From Salticus scenicus (lineage: Eukaryota > Arthropoda > Arachnida > Araneae > Salticidae): a stretch of 64,000 bases of DNA. The translations under genes and the position numbers were made by a program. Below the pieces are notes generated by a model. It was not told the DNA's origin. It did not search any database and saw nothing but the letters and a program-made list of their open reading frames with translations. Shown piece by piece: positions 44,493 through 57,062 of the stretch. Position 1 is the stretch's first letter. The number at the start of each line of letters is the position of its first letter. Where the stretch lies: assembly GCA_963930645.1 (NCBI GenBank), contig OZ005662.1, positions 1,788,936 through 1,852,935 of the forward strand, written 5' to 3'.

Positions 44493-45289
44493 CTAAAAAA
44501 AAAAATAATAATAATACAGATATTATAAAGAGAATTAAAAATCAGATTTTTCATATCAACATGAGATTTAGCTTCTGAAATGATAGTTATTAAAGCTTCT
44601 TCAAACACCACAGATCAATTCTAGTAAATTAACTATTAGGTTTATTAACCTAGCAATAATAGAGTCTAAATAACTGGTATTCCCTTAACATAGATTTCAG
44701 TATTAGAGTCAGAAATCGATACATATAAGATGTGTGTGTGCATGTCTGGTGCTTTAGAAAAATGACTGATCGCAAAGCAACACAAATTTGCATGGAGGTT
44801 CATATCTGGGTTTGCAAGTTTCTTCCAAGGAGGAAAAAACCGGCTTGAAGAAATAGGTTTCTTCCAAGTGAAAGGAATTGAAGAAACTGTTTTTCTTAAA
44901 AATTTATCCTATAAATTGCCGATTTGTAAGATACAATGGATGCATTTATCTTATAAACAACTTAACTAACTTTAATTATGCCTATAAAAATTTAATTATA
45001 TATTTAATTTATAATTATGAGATTTTTACCGAAGATCAGATCAAGCTCTAAAATACTCAAAATCCAGTAAAATAATCAATTTAAATTTAAATTGTGTAAA
45101 GTTTTATAATTTAAACAATTTTATTTCTTTAACTGGTAATAAATAGTTTGGATCACTTGCTTATACTTTTTGATAAAACAGCTTTTAACGAACATCCAGA
45201 TAATTAAAAGAACCAGTATGCAATAATTACTGTACTGCAACATACGTCATCAAAAACTTTATTTTCCTTTAGTCATATACAGTACAATC

Positions 45290-45624
45290 AACTCCCTCTA
45301 AACCACAGACTTATAATCTGCAAATTATCCTTCTAATTCGCAATTGATTTTTTAATGTAAAAGAAATTTAAATCCCATGTTATGTTTAACAAAATAAAAA
45401 ATAATCAGTGATAAATATTATTTCCGTACTTTCAAAAATATTTTGTTTCATATTTTTTAAATATTGTTTGTTTACATTTTATTGATACATATTATTTGAT
45501 TATGCTTAAATTATTTACCATCATATATGAATGTGATAGATAGATTAGTTTTATTAATATTGAAGAAATATTTTATTCTAATATTTATTCGACAAAACTT
45601 TTGCAAGTTAGAGGGAGTTGACTG
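45290..45624. mobile_element. pogo-like MITE, 335 bp (CAATCAACTCCCTCTAA ends)
   Basis: CAGTACAATCAACTCCCTCT at the left and the inverse CAGTCAACTCCCTCTAACTT at the right, with TA flanks (45288-45289 and 45625-45626). An internal copy-like end (GAGTCAACTCCCTCTAATC) lies inside the larger element near 49953. Confidence 0.85.
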
Positions 45625-45919
45625 TATAACAAATGAAAAGATTTTAGCAGTTCAATACTGCAATTTATTTCTCAACTTAAAATTGATTAATGCAATTTTT
45701 TTTTTTTTTTTTTTACTCAGACCAAATGTTACTCAGACCAAACACCTGATAAAATTAAATGTAAAAATTTAACATAGAATAAATAGTTCTAACAAAATCT
45801 AAAATCAAAAGAATCTTCTGTAAGTGCAGCAGTAACATAGGATGATATGTATTGTCTACGGGTTGGCGATTTTTTCAAAATGGTGCCAAAATGGTATTTT
45901 CATAAATCAATGCCATTTT

Positions 45920-46312
45920 TAATTCTGTACTGATAAGTATGAAGGATTTAAGTCCAAAAATGTCGATTTTGAGTTAAGTACATTTAGTCAGACCCAGAAA
46001 AAAAATCTCTATCGATTGGTATAAAGGATTTAAATCCATGTCATTTAGTCTTTGAGAAAATCCATTGGTAAAAAAAGATTTAAGTCAGAAATTTAGAATT
46101 TTAATATTTGTATAAATTATTTAATTCAATTTTTTCCCTTTATTAAATGAAGGTTGACAATCACTGAACAGTATAAAGGGTATAAATCAACATAATCCCT
46201 TTTTCCTAATTGATTCTTCTGATTAGTTTTTAATTAGTTTAACTTTATTTTTCGTCTCCTGAAAAATCAAGAATATGGACTTAAATCCTTTATACTTATC
46301 AGTACAGAATTA
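45920..46312. mobile_element. Foldback element, 393 bp (TAATTCTGTACTGATAAG ends)
   Basis: The first 35 bases (TAATTCTGTACTGATAAGTA...GGATTTAAGTCC) recur inverted at the right end with one or two changes. The interior repeats AGGATTTAAGTCC-like words. No clear target duplication. Confidence 0.7.
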
Positions 46313-46529
46313 GGCACTTTTTTTTTTTTTTTCAATCACAAACTGAATTTCAAACAGAAAACAACTAACTACAATATTTTCATCTCAATCATGGTAAGTT
46401 TGTAAAATTAAATTAAATTTCATATTAAAACAATTAAATTTAGCAACTACAAAAAATATTTTTACTTGACAGGTGGGAGACCCCCTGAACACCCCTTTCT
46501 ATTAATATCAAAATTTCACAAATAATTAT

Positions 46530-47110
46530 TTTTTAAATCATTCAAGTACTTTTAAAAAAAAAAAAGTATCTGCAAGTTTTTATCAGGGCAAAGCACGAGT
46601 TACTAGTGAACACTAATTATCCTGAAGAGGTGGCAATTCAGATTGAATTGTAAACACAAAAAGCTCTTAAATCTAAATTTTAAACAAAATCATTCAAGTA
46701 ACTTCAAAGAATATAAAGTTTCTGCCATATTTTGTCACAGACGAGGGTTAATAGTAAATGCTAATCTTTACGAAAAAAAGGATAAACCAGATGGATTTCT
46801 CATCGCAAAAAACCTTTAAAGCTAATTTTTTTTATCGAAATCATTAAATCCATTTCAATTTCTGAGTAAATCAACTGCTATATTTTGGAACAGACTAATA
46901 AAATGTTAGCAGTGAATGCAAATTTTCCTGAAAATGAAAATAAGTTCAAGCAATTTTTTACCATAAAAAACCCTAAAGCCCAATCTTTCAAAATTTTTAA
47001 ATCCATTACTGAGTAAACCCTAATTCTATCAAAATTTGCAAACAGCAGATATAACGTTAACAGGGAATAATAATTTTCTTGAAGACGAGATATGTTCAAG
47101 CCCCCATAGC
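46530..47110. repeat. Degenerate tandem repeat, about 150-bp unit
   Basis: Four divergent copies of a unit with ATCATTcAAaT..., TCTGcAAtaTTTT and a GTTAaTAGTGAAtGCTAATTTTCCTGAAGA block (shown only approximately), near 46540, 46670, 46800 and 46960. A single dispersed relative lies at about 51690-51850. Confidence 0.6.
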
Positions 47111-47224
47111 AGAAAATGCAAGACGTGCGACATACGTTACGCCGCAGATTTTTTTTTTTAGTCTGCAGATTATTTCCAAATCAGCATTATGCAGACATTC
47201 CAAATCTCCCGATTTTTTCAGGAA

Positions 47225-48265
47225 AGATAGCGATTTTCTATCTTTTTCCATTCACAACATAAATGTCAATATTCATTTTAAACACGCTTTATTAAATTCT
47301 AAAACCTATAGAGAGGTAAAATTGTTCAATATTTCTCACTCATATAATTTTTTTGTGACCCCTCCCCCTTACCCCCTCTATTAAGGATCGGCTATCAAAC
47401 AGATCAGGAAATCCTTGCGATTTCCATCCCCCCCCCCGCCAGTAACATAAATATCAATATTTTTTAACACTTACTTAATTAGATTTCAGAACTTATAAAG
47501 AGTAGAATTATTCAATATTTACTCTCCCCCTCCCCCCTCCCACTAATGATCGGTGATTGAACGTTCCACAAAATCAAAGCCTTGTAATTTTTAAGCTTTC
47601 TCCATCCACAGCATAAATGTCAATATACATTTTAAAGATACTTTATTAGATTCTAGAACCTATAAAGAAGTAAAATTATTCAATATCTCTCATTCATGTA
47701 ATTTTTTGTGACCCCCTTCCCCCCCCCCCCTTACGATCAACAATCAAACGGCTCGCGGAATTCTTACGATTTCAAATCTTCATCTGCTACATAAATCTCA
47801 ACGTTCTTTTTAAACTTATTTACTTAGATTCCAAAACCTAAAAACAAAGTATAATTGCTTACTATTTCTCACTTGTATATTTGCTTTACAAACCCCCCCC
47901 CCCCCCTCTCCACTAACGATCAGCAATCAAACGCTCCATAGAAGCATTGTAATTTCCAATCTTCTTCCATCCAGAGTATAAATGTCAATGTTCATTTTAA
48001 GCTTACTTTATTAGATTCTGAAACCTATAAAGAAATAGAATTGTTCAATATCTCTCATTCATATAATTTTTTGGGATCCCCCCCCCCCCCATTTTTTAGC
48101 ATTTGCTACCAATCGTTAATGAAGTTCCCTTCAGAAGATTGCCATTCTTTCTCCATATGCAGCATAACTATCAACATTCTGTTTAAATTTGCTTCATTAA
48201 ATTGCAGAACCTATTTAGAGGTAGAATTGTTCAATAGCACTCACTACTCATGTAATTTTTTTTAT
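47225..48265. repeat. Degenerate tandem repeat, about 175-bp unit, six copies
   Basis: The order TCCATxCACAxCATAAATGTCAATxTTCATTTTAA (approximate), TTTATTAGATTCTxAAACCTATAAAGA, then TTCAATATCTCTCATTCAT, then a run of C's, recurs six times. C-rich runs of 8-14 bases mark each unit end. The frames at 47079-48427 are this repeat. Confidence 0.85.
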
Positions 48266-48923
48266 TGCACCTTTGAATATAGACTAGATTTTGTATCGAT
48301 TTTAAAATTTGATGATCTTGACACACTTTTGTTTGAATACCAGTATTTTTATAAATGGATCGCTAGCACTATAAAAAAAGAAATTGGATCTGAAAAGATC
48401 ACAGGTTTTATTTCAAAGTCTTATTGAGCTGTCAAAGAAAATACCTGTGTTTATTAAGTTACTTAACTCAATGATGTTACATAACCCATTAAGTTACTTA
48501 ACCCCGCTATATTTATCTCACTCAAAAATTTTGCATTTTCGTAAGCTTTTGTTACAAAATGCATTCCTAATCATATATAACTTTAAAAAAAGTTATTTTG
48601 TTCAAAGATATGATATAGTTCCAAAATGGGAGACATGGCACCTAATGGATGTTGATAAACTGCATAACTCTTTTAAATTTTTTTTATCCCTGTTTGTTAC
48701 AATTTAAGAAATGAATTTTTTAATTAATATCTATCATTTTAAACCCCTGCACTTGAATAATAAGTTATTTTTAGGAATTTTCTCTTCTTAGAAACAGATG
48801 ATTTTATTTGAATAATTAAAAAAATAAATAAATAAAAATACAATTTGCATTAACAAACTTTTTGAAAAAATTACCAGCGAAGCTAGGCACTTCAACATTC
48901 AATGTAAAAAGTAAAAATATATA

Positions 48924-50574
48924 CAGTAGAGAGTCAGAAATCCGCCGGCCTAAAATCCACCAGAGTCTGAAATCCACACAGCTTGTCAAATATATAAACA
49001 ATAAAATTCACTATTAGTAAATAATTTTTAAAAATGATCTCGAATGCAATTTGTGTACTTGCATTTTATGATTATAAAAGAAAATTAATAACATAAAAAC
49101 TATCAGAACCAAGTTACTGATAATTAAATTATTGACAGTACATTAAATCCATCAACAAGTTATACAATAACAAAATAATTTTTAAAAATGTTATCTGATG
49201 AAGACATAACCATATGAAAGAATTAACTTAAATTCTTAAAACAATAAATTTGTGTTACAAAATAAGAATAAATGACAATTTATAATATACAGGGGGAAGG
49301 GGGGGAGAAGAAAATCCCAATGATGTATACGTACAAGTGTAGTTTTGAAAACAAACTACATGTGATTAGATTTCATCGAAATTTGACAAATTTCATTTTT
49401 ATTTATTATTTGCGTTATGTACATTCTTTTAATGTTCAGTGCTATTCTGATATACCGGTTGCCAACTTTTCAAAAACAGTTTGAGGAGTATTCAGAGAAA
49501 TTTTGAGGAGCATTTTGGCTACTTTGAGGAGCAATTTTAAAAATACATTAAAAAAAGAAGAAAGAAAGAAAGAAACCACTAACAAACATAAATTAACAAC
49601 AATAATATGAAATTAAGAAATATTTATTGATAATCAAATATATTTAGCAAACCAGTGAAGAGAGATAAGAATGGGAAATGCGATTAAGTCTGAATATAAG
49701 CTTAAAACCCCAAAAGTAATTTGTTTTCTGCATAATGGCATATTTTCCATACATAAATAAAGACAATATGTGAAAGTAGATTATTCAGTTACATAAAAAA
49801 AAAAAAAGAAAAAGAAAAAGAAAGCACGAAGGGGAAGAAAAAATTAAACCAACAATTTTCATGAATGTCAAAATAATTATTATACTATCACATAAAAATC
49901 TAAAAACGAAATCTCCGATATTCATATAAATGTGTAAATGATCTCATCTCTGAGTCAACTCCCTCTAATCTGCATAGCTTGGGACCATATGTTTTGTAAA
50001 CTTTAGAATTTTGCAGATTATTGGTCATTTGTTTACTTATTCCCCCCCCCCCAGATACAAATGAAGATGTAATAATAAATCATTAATGCCTTAAGTGAAT
50101 GATAAAATAAATGCATAATTATTTCAAATAAATCTTAAATAAAGCGTTGTCAATCGGCCTTAAAGTTCAGTAGCTTTGAATCCATTATTTTTATCGATAA
50201 ATAATTAAAATAAACAATTTGTTTAAAGACCTATTAAGCATTAAGATAACTGAAACATTGATATAGTTTAAATGAAAATCAAAACACCGCATAATCATAG
50301 CATTCGGTTTCTTTCTTCCCCCCTTTCAGCTTGTGGTTTTAATTAAACACTCTCTTAGCTAATGTAAACAAATACTTGTTCCCGTTCTGAGTCAGCAATA
50401 TTTCGATTACGCAATGCCTAGCACTAGAATGTTTTCTTTCTTTCTTTTTTTTTCTTTACTATTTATTTATGAGTATTGTATGGTGAAGCGTGTGGTTCTT
50501 AAAAAAAAAAAAAAAAAAGAAAAAATCCACACAACCTCTGGTCGCAAGCTATGCAGATTTTTGACTCTCTACTG
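48924..50574. mobile_element. TA-flanked DNA element, 1.65 kb, non-autonomous
   Basis: CAGTAGAGAGTCAGAAATCC at the left and the inverse CAGTAGAGAGTCAAAAATCT at the right, TA on each side (48922-48923 and 50575-50576). Subterminal words (CACACAGCTTG, GCATAGCTTG) are also shared. The interior is AT-rich with no transposase and contains a partial pogo-like end at 49953. Confidence 0.82.
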
Positions 50575-50771
50575 TATTTATCTTAATTATTGTAGAGAAA
50601 AAAATTCATAATTAAATGTTCCTGCAGTGGGAGCTTTGGCGCCTAATGGGTTAAATACAGTTTCAATTCCAGTATTACAAATTTTCTGTGAAAATTGGGG
50701 CTCGGTCATTGAGAAGGTGAGCAAAATGCAATTAAGATGTACAGATGGAAATGATGAACAAACTGTAATTG

Positions 50772-51275
50772 CACTGTAAAAAATAGGTTCTTAAAAATAC
50801 AGTCGGCTGCAAAATTATTCGAGCACTAGCCAATAATTCCTATATTTAAAAAGTATACTTAAGACTGTTTTGCTAAGTAAATCCTTGTCGAATCATGTTC
50901 TTAGACTGATTAAGAACATGACTCGACAAGGATTTATTTAACAAAGCTGTATTAAGTGTACTTTTTTTTGGCAAGGATTATTGCTAGTGCTCGAATAATT
51001 TTGCAGCCGACTGTAAGTATATATTGTCTCAAAATAGCCCCAAAACAATATATATATATACTTAAATTTGAAAACTCGTGTACTCATTTTTGTGTACATT
51101 GACATGCCAAACATGGGGACATTGGGATTCTTATTGGTCAACCCCATTTTTGAGCATGTCACTATACTCAAAATCAAAAATAAGTACATGGGTTTTCAAA
51201 TTTAAGTATATATTGTTTCGGGGCTATTTTCAGACAATATATATGCTTATTTTTAAGAACCTATTTTTTAGAGTG
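50772..51275. mobile_element. Foldback element (CACTGTAAAAAATAGG ends), with nested MITE
   Basis: The left arm CACTGTAAAAAATAGGTTCT...ATATTGTCTCAAAATAGCCCC (approximate join across the insert) is matched by the inverse of the right arm, whose uninterrupted version proves where the nested element entered. Without the insert it is about 290 bp. Confidence 0.85.
50800..51013. mobile_element. Tc1/mariner-like palindromic MITE, copy B
   Basis: CAGTCGGCTGCAAAATTATT to its inverse, TA flanks at 50798-50799 and 51014-51015. Compared with copy A at 27022-27226, in opposite orientation, it is nearly identical over its length apart from about 13 extra bases (GTACACTTAATAC on the shared orientation). 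The two halves of the palindrome carry the same asymmetric differences in both copies, so both derive from one founder. Confidence 0.93.
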
Positions 51276-52617
51276 TGTTGATAAGAGAAAGTTTATACGT
51301 CTTAATGTCCCTCCATCTGGTTACGCAGGAATAAGAACATTTTAGAAAGTTGCATTAATTTTAATGTTTAGAGTCTCCTGCAAGTATTTTACTTGAGTCA
51401 GTATGAACAAAATCATAAACAAAATAGTAGTTCTTATACAATATGAAAGATAATTGCTAATGCTAACTCTTTATCTAGCCATATATGTAATGGAAATTCT
51501 ATAACTACAATGCTTTGACATATCTGACAGATAATTAACATTAGATAAATGCAAACTTGTGATAAAAATATGCTTACTGAATCTGTTTTTTTTCCCCGTA
51601 ACTCATTGTGAAATTATGCTGCAGATTATTTTCTGAAACGTAAATAGTTGTCGCAGATTGACAGAAAAATTTCTGCTACTGGGGTTCAAGCAATATTTCA
51701 TCAAAAAAAAAAAAGATTAACGTCCATTTTTATCAAAATCGTTATATTTATTTACAAGCAACCCAATTTCTGCAATATTTTGCAACCATCAGATAAAAGT
51801 TTAATAGTGAGCACTATTTTTCCTTTAGAAGAGAACATATCTTATTGATCCCCCCCCCCCCACGAAAAATAAAAACTTAATCCCACACTTTTATCAAAAT
51901 CATTACTAGTCGTTTCAGAAAGGCCCAAGACATACATATACAACCAACACACACAATAAAAGTAGAAACTGAACACATACTAATGAAAAATACCACAATT
52001 GCACTAGACTATTAAATTATTAGGTATATATGAATAGCACTGAACATAAAAAAAATTATATAGCAAAAACAATAAATTATTTGACAATTTTAGATGCGTT
52101 CGCCTGCAGTTTTGTTTTAAATTGCATTCAAACATGCACCATTGATTTTTTTTTTTTTTTTTGTCTATTGTCAATAGTCATCAGTTATTGTTTTGTAGCA
52201 CAAATTGATTGTTCTAAGAACTTAAGTGAGTATTAAAAAAATTATTTTACATACCTCATTGACGTTATCATAAACATCTTCTTTTGACTACCAGCAGAGC
52301 AGTGGAGAGCAGGAAAACAACACAAAATGCCGTGTTGCCAGTATTTTAATAACAATTATGGCTTCATTCTAGTTTTAAAAATAAATAAATAAACTTTAAA
52401 CGAGCACATTTCGCTTGAACGCAGCTTTAAATTCCATCTGGCAGGGAATATTTCAAGCTTAGGGTCATCTATTAAATCTATGTCATATGTAAAATTCTTC
52501 AGCCTATTTCTCATTCAGTAGTGCTGGCGTTAAAAAAATTTTCTGTTAATCCAATACTGTTTGCACATATTTCTACACATGAATCTTTTCCTAAAATATG
52601 TTGCAACATTTCTTCTA

Positions 52618-53207
52618 CAGTAGAACTTGGATAATTCAAAGTTGAAGGGACCAGAAAAAAATTCGAAATATCCAAAAATTCGAATTACATATACTATTTT
52701 GTCAAAAAAAGGAGATAAATTAAAAAATTAAAACTCTACGATCAAAGATTTAACACATAAACTTTAAATCTAAGAATACTGCTACATCCCCCCCCCTCCC
52801 ATTAAATCAATATATTTTACGATCTTAATTATGCAACACTTTTTTAAAAATAGTCAGATATTTTTAATTCTTCTTTAAGTACAATCTTTGTGTCATAGCA
52901 TATGACTTGATACAAAAATAGAATCTTCTACATTATACATGACTTTCAATTTAAAAAAACCTCGAAGTTCATGTATATGCACTAGTTAGGGGCTTCTCTT
53001 GTATTTCCTTATCCTTCTTTTGAAAAACTGTTAAAATATATTAGCTGAGAAAAATCTCGGGAACAAATTTTATAGTAATATTTTAAAGGTAATCGTATGA
53101 AAAATTCGAATTATCCACGATGTTTTAACATTATTTTAATACAAAACTCAAGGGACCGAGTGAAAAGTTCGAATTATCCAGAATTTCGAATTATTCAAGT
53201 TTCACTG
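52618..53207. mobile_element. pogo/Tigger-like MITE, 590 bp
   Basis: CAGTAGAACTTGGATAATTC at the left and the inverse CAGTGAAACTTGAATAATTC at the right; TA flanks at 52616-52617 and 53208-53209. Subterminal repeats of AAATTCGAATTATCC occur at both ends. The right end abuts the Gypsy fragment at about 53225. Confidence 0.85.
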
Positions 53208-53224
53208 TATTATTATAAATCTAG

Positions 53225-54050
53225 CAGTATATGTCTCCTTTTTAACGTTCAACTTTGCATAAGCTTCACCAGCTACTTTTATTTTATGATTAGAAAATTA
53301 TATCAATGGCTGTACGTCAGAACATTTAATATTTAAATTTGCATTCTTAGCCAAAGAATATGACAGGACATTACATTAAGCACCCATATTCAATTTGAAT
53401 TTCAATTTATACTTGTTCTCAAACTCAGCCCTTTCATACCAATCACCAGATTTTAGATTATTGGCTATACTACTAATAACAAGTTTATTTGAATTTTTAT
53501 TATCTTCGCTAAATGAGCTATTTACTGTAGCTACCTTTTTTTCTTCAAAGAACAACAACTGCTAAAATGGCCTTCTTTACAGCAGGAAAAACATTGCTTT
53601 TTATAAGCCAAACATTGAAACTTTTTGTGAGAGGTTTTGCATCGCGTGCATAATTTACCATGAAGAGTTTGTTTGTTTAAATCATCTTCAGCCAGTAATT
53701 TCTCACGATCGGAATCACTGTAAATACCAATAACAATTCTATAAGTCACTAAACTGTCATGTAAAGTATCAAACTGACAGGATTTAATTTTGCTTAGTAA
53801 TTCTGTAAGAAAATCATCAAATTTTTCATTTTCACTTTGAAAAATCTTGTTAAACAAAAATCTTTTATGCGTAATATTAATTTTTGGCGCGAGGTATTTT
53901 TGAAACGCTTCAATTAAAACATTCAAATTGTTCTTTTTATCATCGGTAAAAGTATTATAAATGTTTACCGCTTCATGACCAATAGCTGAAATAAACAAAG
54001 CCAATTGAACTTTATCTGGCTTTTTATACAATTCGATCACAGTTCAATAC
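53225..54050 (-). pseudogene. gag: Gypsy gag and protease, frameshifted
   Basis: A capsid-type frame starts near 54040 (FISAIGHEAVNIYNTF, FLFNKIFQSENEKFDDFL) and ends in a CCHC zinc knuckle (CFSCCKEGHFSSC). At an A-run near 53540 the frame changes and continues to KFKLNMGA, the protease active site in which the usual D-T-G reads N-M-G. A TAA follows at 53376-53378, yet protease-like text (NVLSYSLAKN) continues to about 53225. The lost Asp, the stops and the frameshift make it dead. Confidence 0.85.
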
Positions 54051-54180
54051 CATTCAAACTGTTGATACCATTCTTACCAAGCTTTCGAAACATAATAAGT
54101 CGTTAGGTTTAGTGGTGGCGATGCTCGAATTTTTACACTGTTCATAATCTCCGGGAATAATTTCTTTCAAAAGTTATCAA

Positions 54181-54190
54181 TTCGGCACCA
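54181..54190 (-). promoter_or_regulatory. Primer binding site of the Gypsy fragment
   Basis: TGGTGCCGAA directly abuts the LTR on the element strand and pairs with a tRNA 3' end ...CGGCACCA. Confidence 0.75.
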
Positions 54191-54319
54191 TGTAACGTTG
54201 AAAATTAATACGAATGTAAATTTAACATAATTTAATAACATGAACTAGCAATAAGTAATTTAAAACACGCACGTAAACAATAACAATACACGGTCTACAG
54301 AACACAGTTGGCGGTTACA
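54191..54319 (-). repeat. 5' LTR of the Gypsy fragment
   Basis: On the element strand TGTAACCGCC...CAACGTTACA, with the inverted end TGTAAC/GTTACA. No second LTR is found in the window. Confidence 0.8.
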
Positions 54320-54349
54320 TATGAAACAGTTAACAGTTCAAGATATTTT

Positions 54350-54579
54350 TTTAATGGATCATAAGACGTCGAAAAACAATGTCCCCGGGACATCTTAAAG
54401 TGGACCTTTCATTTTAGGATGACTTAGGATATACCCAAGACATCCAAATTTATTTGTTCTCAGTATGCTCTGTTTAGACATCCTGTGGATGTCCTCGTTT
54501 TGTATATTTTATCCTGGGACGAAAACAGGACATTCGGGACTTAAAAAGAACATCCCAGGGATGTCATGTGCTGTTTGGG
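54350..54579. mobile_element. Palindromic-array element inserted in the P-element gene
   Basis: The right end TGTGCTGTTTGGG is followed by TA (54580-54581), the same end type as at 3361 and 60145. The body has GGGACATCTT, AGACATCCTGTGGATGTCCT and CATCCCAGGGATGTC, all near-palindromes. The left boundary is unclear (about 54350-54370) and no left end was found, probably because of the adjacent Gypsy fragment. Confidence 0.7.
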
Positions 54580-54581
54580 TA

Positions 54582-56668
54582 CATATCATGAATTAAATTA
54601 AATAATGCATTACTAGGTTTTTTAAGACTATTGTCTGAGTAATCTTTATAGTCAGTTAATATAGAATTATCATTTGGTATATTTTCATCACTAAGTAAAT
54701 TGTACTGACATTCTACACAATTTACTTTTAAAACAGCTTTCTTTCAAATATACCCAGCAATATAAAAAATGGCATTTTGTCTCACAATATCAGACGGTAA
54801 GCATAATACATCAAGGGGAGTACTTTCACTCACATCATGATCACTAAACATTGAGATATTTGAAAATTTTGAAGGACCTCTATCATTTAATGTCATTAAA
54901 ACTTGGTTAAAGTCTGCTTCACAATTTGTGGCTTTAGATGCACTAAAAATGTTGTTTACCATTACAGCTTTTAAGCAACTTATTAATTGATGACAATCTG
55001 GATTAACATCATTTCCTCTTTTTGCTCTAATTACTGAAAACGTATTTTCTAGAGCATCCTGATTAAAGCGTCTCATTAGGACATAATCATGGTTCTGCAG
55101 CAGAATTTGGCATAAATTGATTGCAGAAGTCAAGCTTATCAACCAACCTTTCTTGCAATGAGTGTACACTTCTTTGTCTTTTGCATTTGTAAATTTCCAG
55201 CTTTTCACAAAACTGAGCATCTCTTCCCAAAATGCTAAATGAGGGGAGTCTTTTTGCACAGCACACAGCATTTTCTTTTTATCAATAATTGCTCTGCTAT
55301 TAAAACTATCAAAAAGTTTATCGATGATAAATATAAAATCTGCTGTATGTAGAGCTGCCTCATCAAATCGTTCAGCTGATTTTAATAGTTTAATGCCAGC
55401 TGCAACAGATGTACTTAATTTTTGAGATGCATATTTAACTTTCATTTTGGCTCGTCCAATAGGATTAATGTGATTTTTTGTTAATTTAGCAGCAACACGT
55501 GGAATGTTCTTTTTATCAATATTATAAAAATCATAAATGAATTTCCATGTCGCAGATACTTTCTGAAACTCAGAATTCTGATATTCTAATACATTTTTCA
55601 GAAAATTATTCCTTAAAGCTTTCAAGAGATGTGGTGGATCAAACATTAAGAATATATTCTGATTGCCAACTTGAAAGAAAGTTTTATCCAGAGAAAGTCC
55701 AAGTTCAGTGAAAAGACATATTATTCGAACCTTGGTCACATACCAAACATATTACATTAAGTCCAATTTCTTGAAGTTTAGAAATGGAAGAAATTACTAA
55801 ATATTTCAACGCTAATCCTGGCATGCTACGATGTACTAAAAAGTACCCTAAAAATTGCTTCCAGTTACTTAGTAACCCTTTTACCATAAATACTAAAGCA
55901 TTAGTTGCTACTTTAATAGTTCCACGATTTCTAACTGATATTTCATCTTGATATCCTATAATCAAATCATTCATAGGTGAATAATGGAGAAATGCTCTGA
56001 TTGCCATCTCATCAAAACATAAAACACAAACTCTATTTTTCTCATCTAAAAGAGTAACTTTTTGTTTTAGCACTTGAAATATTTTAGAGCAAAATCCTGT
56101 GCTTTCACATACTCCTTGCACAGAACGCTTTAATGTTCTTATATCAGGCAATATAAGAAACCGCTTCAAAATTCTATATGCTGCAGGAGAAGCGATATAA
56201 ATATTAAAAGCGAATGCTTTATCAGATGCAGTCCAGCGCCTTCCTTTAGCAGGACCAAAATTTCTTAATTGAGCCTCCAAAATTTTATACAATGTTGGCT
56301 TTAGGTTTCTTTTAAGTGTATTTAATGCATGTGTATTTGTCATATTGGCGGAATTTTTTAAAGAAATGCGTTTCTTTAATCTGTAAATTATAGATTTGTA
56401 TCTATTCAGTTTTCTGCTTTTTGCCGTCAACTGATGAGGAGAACTAGATGATTTAAGAGTCTGGAGATCGTTTGTAGAATCATCTTTCACAGAAGCAGAG
56501 CTACTTGCCAACAAACTAGTATCAGACTGAAATGAAACATCATCAGGGGAGAAACCAGAAGTTTTTGGGGACTTCTGCAGCATTGTAGATTCGTCTTTGT
56601 CAGAAGTAGAACCTCTTGCCAACAAACTAACATGATTAGACGAAAATGGAGTATCAACAATGTAGCAC
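54582..56668 (-). pseudogene. P-element transposase (THAP9-like), catalytic exon
   Basis: An acceptor TTTTTTAG opens the exon at 56668; its phase fits the THAP exon at 62298. A Ser-rich linker is followed by the P-transposase core: KGRRWTASDKAFAFNIYIAS, VCVLCFDEMAIRAF (first Asp, near 56011), ICLVCDQGSNN (second Asp, near 55734), FLMFDPPHLLKALRNN and QDALENTFSVIRAKRGN (Glu, near 55048). A frameshift right after DQGSNN (near 55725) and an in-frame TGA near 54744 (after YIAGYI) disrupt it; C-terminal text (KKAVLKVNCVECQ, PSNALFNLIHDMY) goes on to 54582, where a palindromic element enters. Role: cut-and-paste transposase; now inactive. Confidence 0.92.
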
Positions 56669-57062
56669 CTAAAAAATAAATAAGACTTTTGTAAAAATAA
56701 CAAACAATAATAACTAAGTAAAATGAGAGTTATAATTATTAATTTAATTTCTACAAACTTCATTTTTTTACTCAGTTTTGAAAAATCTATTCCGTAACTA
56801 ACAAATTTTCCAAATTTTATAATTTCATTGCTGATTTGGTATCTGCCGTACTTGTAAAGAAAGAAAAAACAATCGCCAAATTTAACAACTACCAGAAAAA
56901 AAAGGAGCGGAGAAAATGAAGGGAAAAGATAAAAATACATCGGTAGGGGAAGGGGGGTGGGGGCCCTGCACCATTGAACTGCACTGTTAAAACATATTTT
57001 AAACAGAAAAAAAAAAAAAAATGACAAAAAAATGACAAAAAAAAATCTGACATTGACAGACT

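Larger units (their letters stand above)
53225..54319 (-). mobile_element. Ty3/Gypsy fragment: 5' LTR, gag and protease start
   Basis: A 129-bp LTR (54191-54319), a primer site, a gag-like frame and a protease beginning follow each other on the minus strand. The element stops near 53225, so RT, integrase and 3' LTR are gone. It is different from the young Gypsy at 31320 (short LTR, CCHC zinc knuckle). Frameshift and stops show it is old. Confidence 0.85.

Noticed and set aside
52257..52289. Possible 33-bp exon (SKEDVYDNVNE) on the minus strand upstream of the DUF4806 exons
   Set aside because: Splice signals are good but nothing ties it to the DUF4806 gene; kept only as a note.
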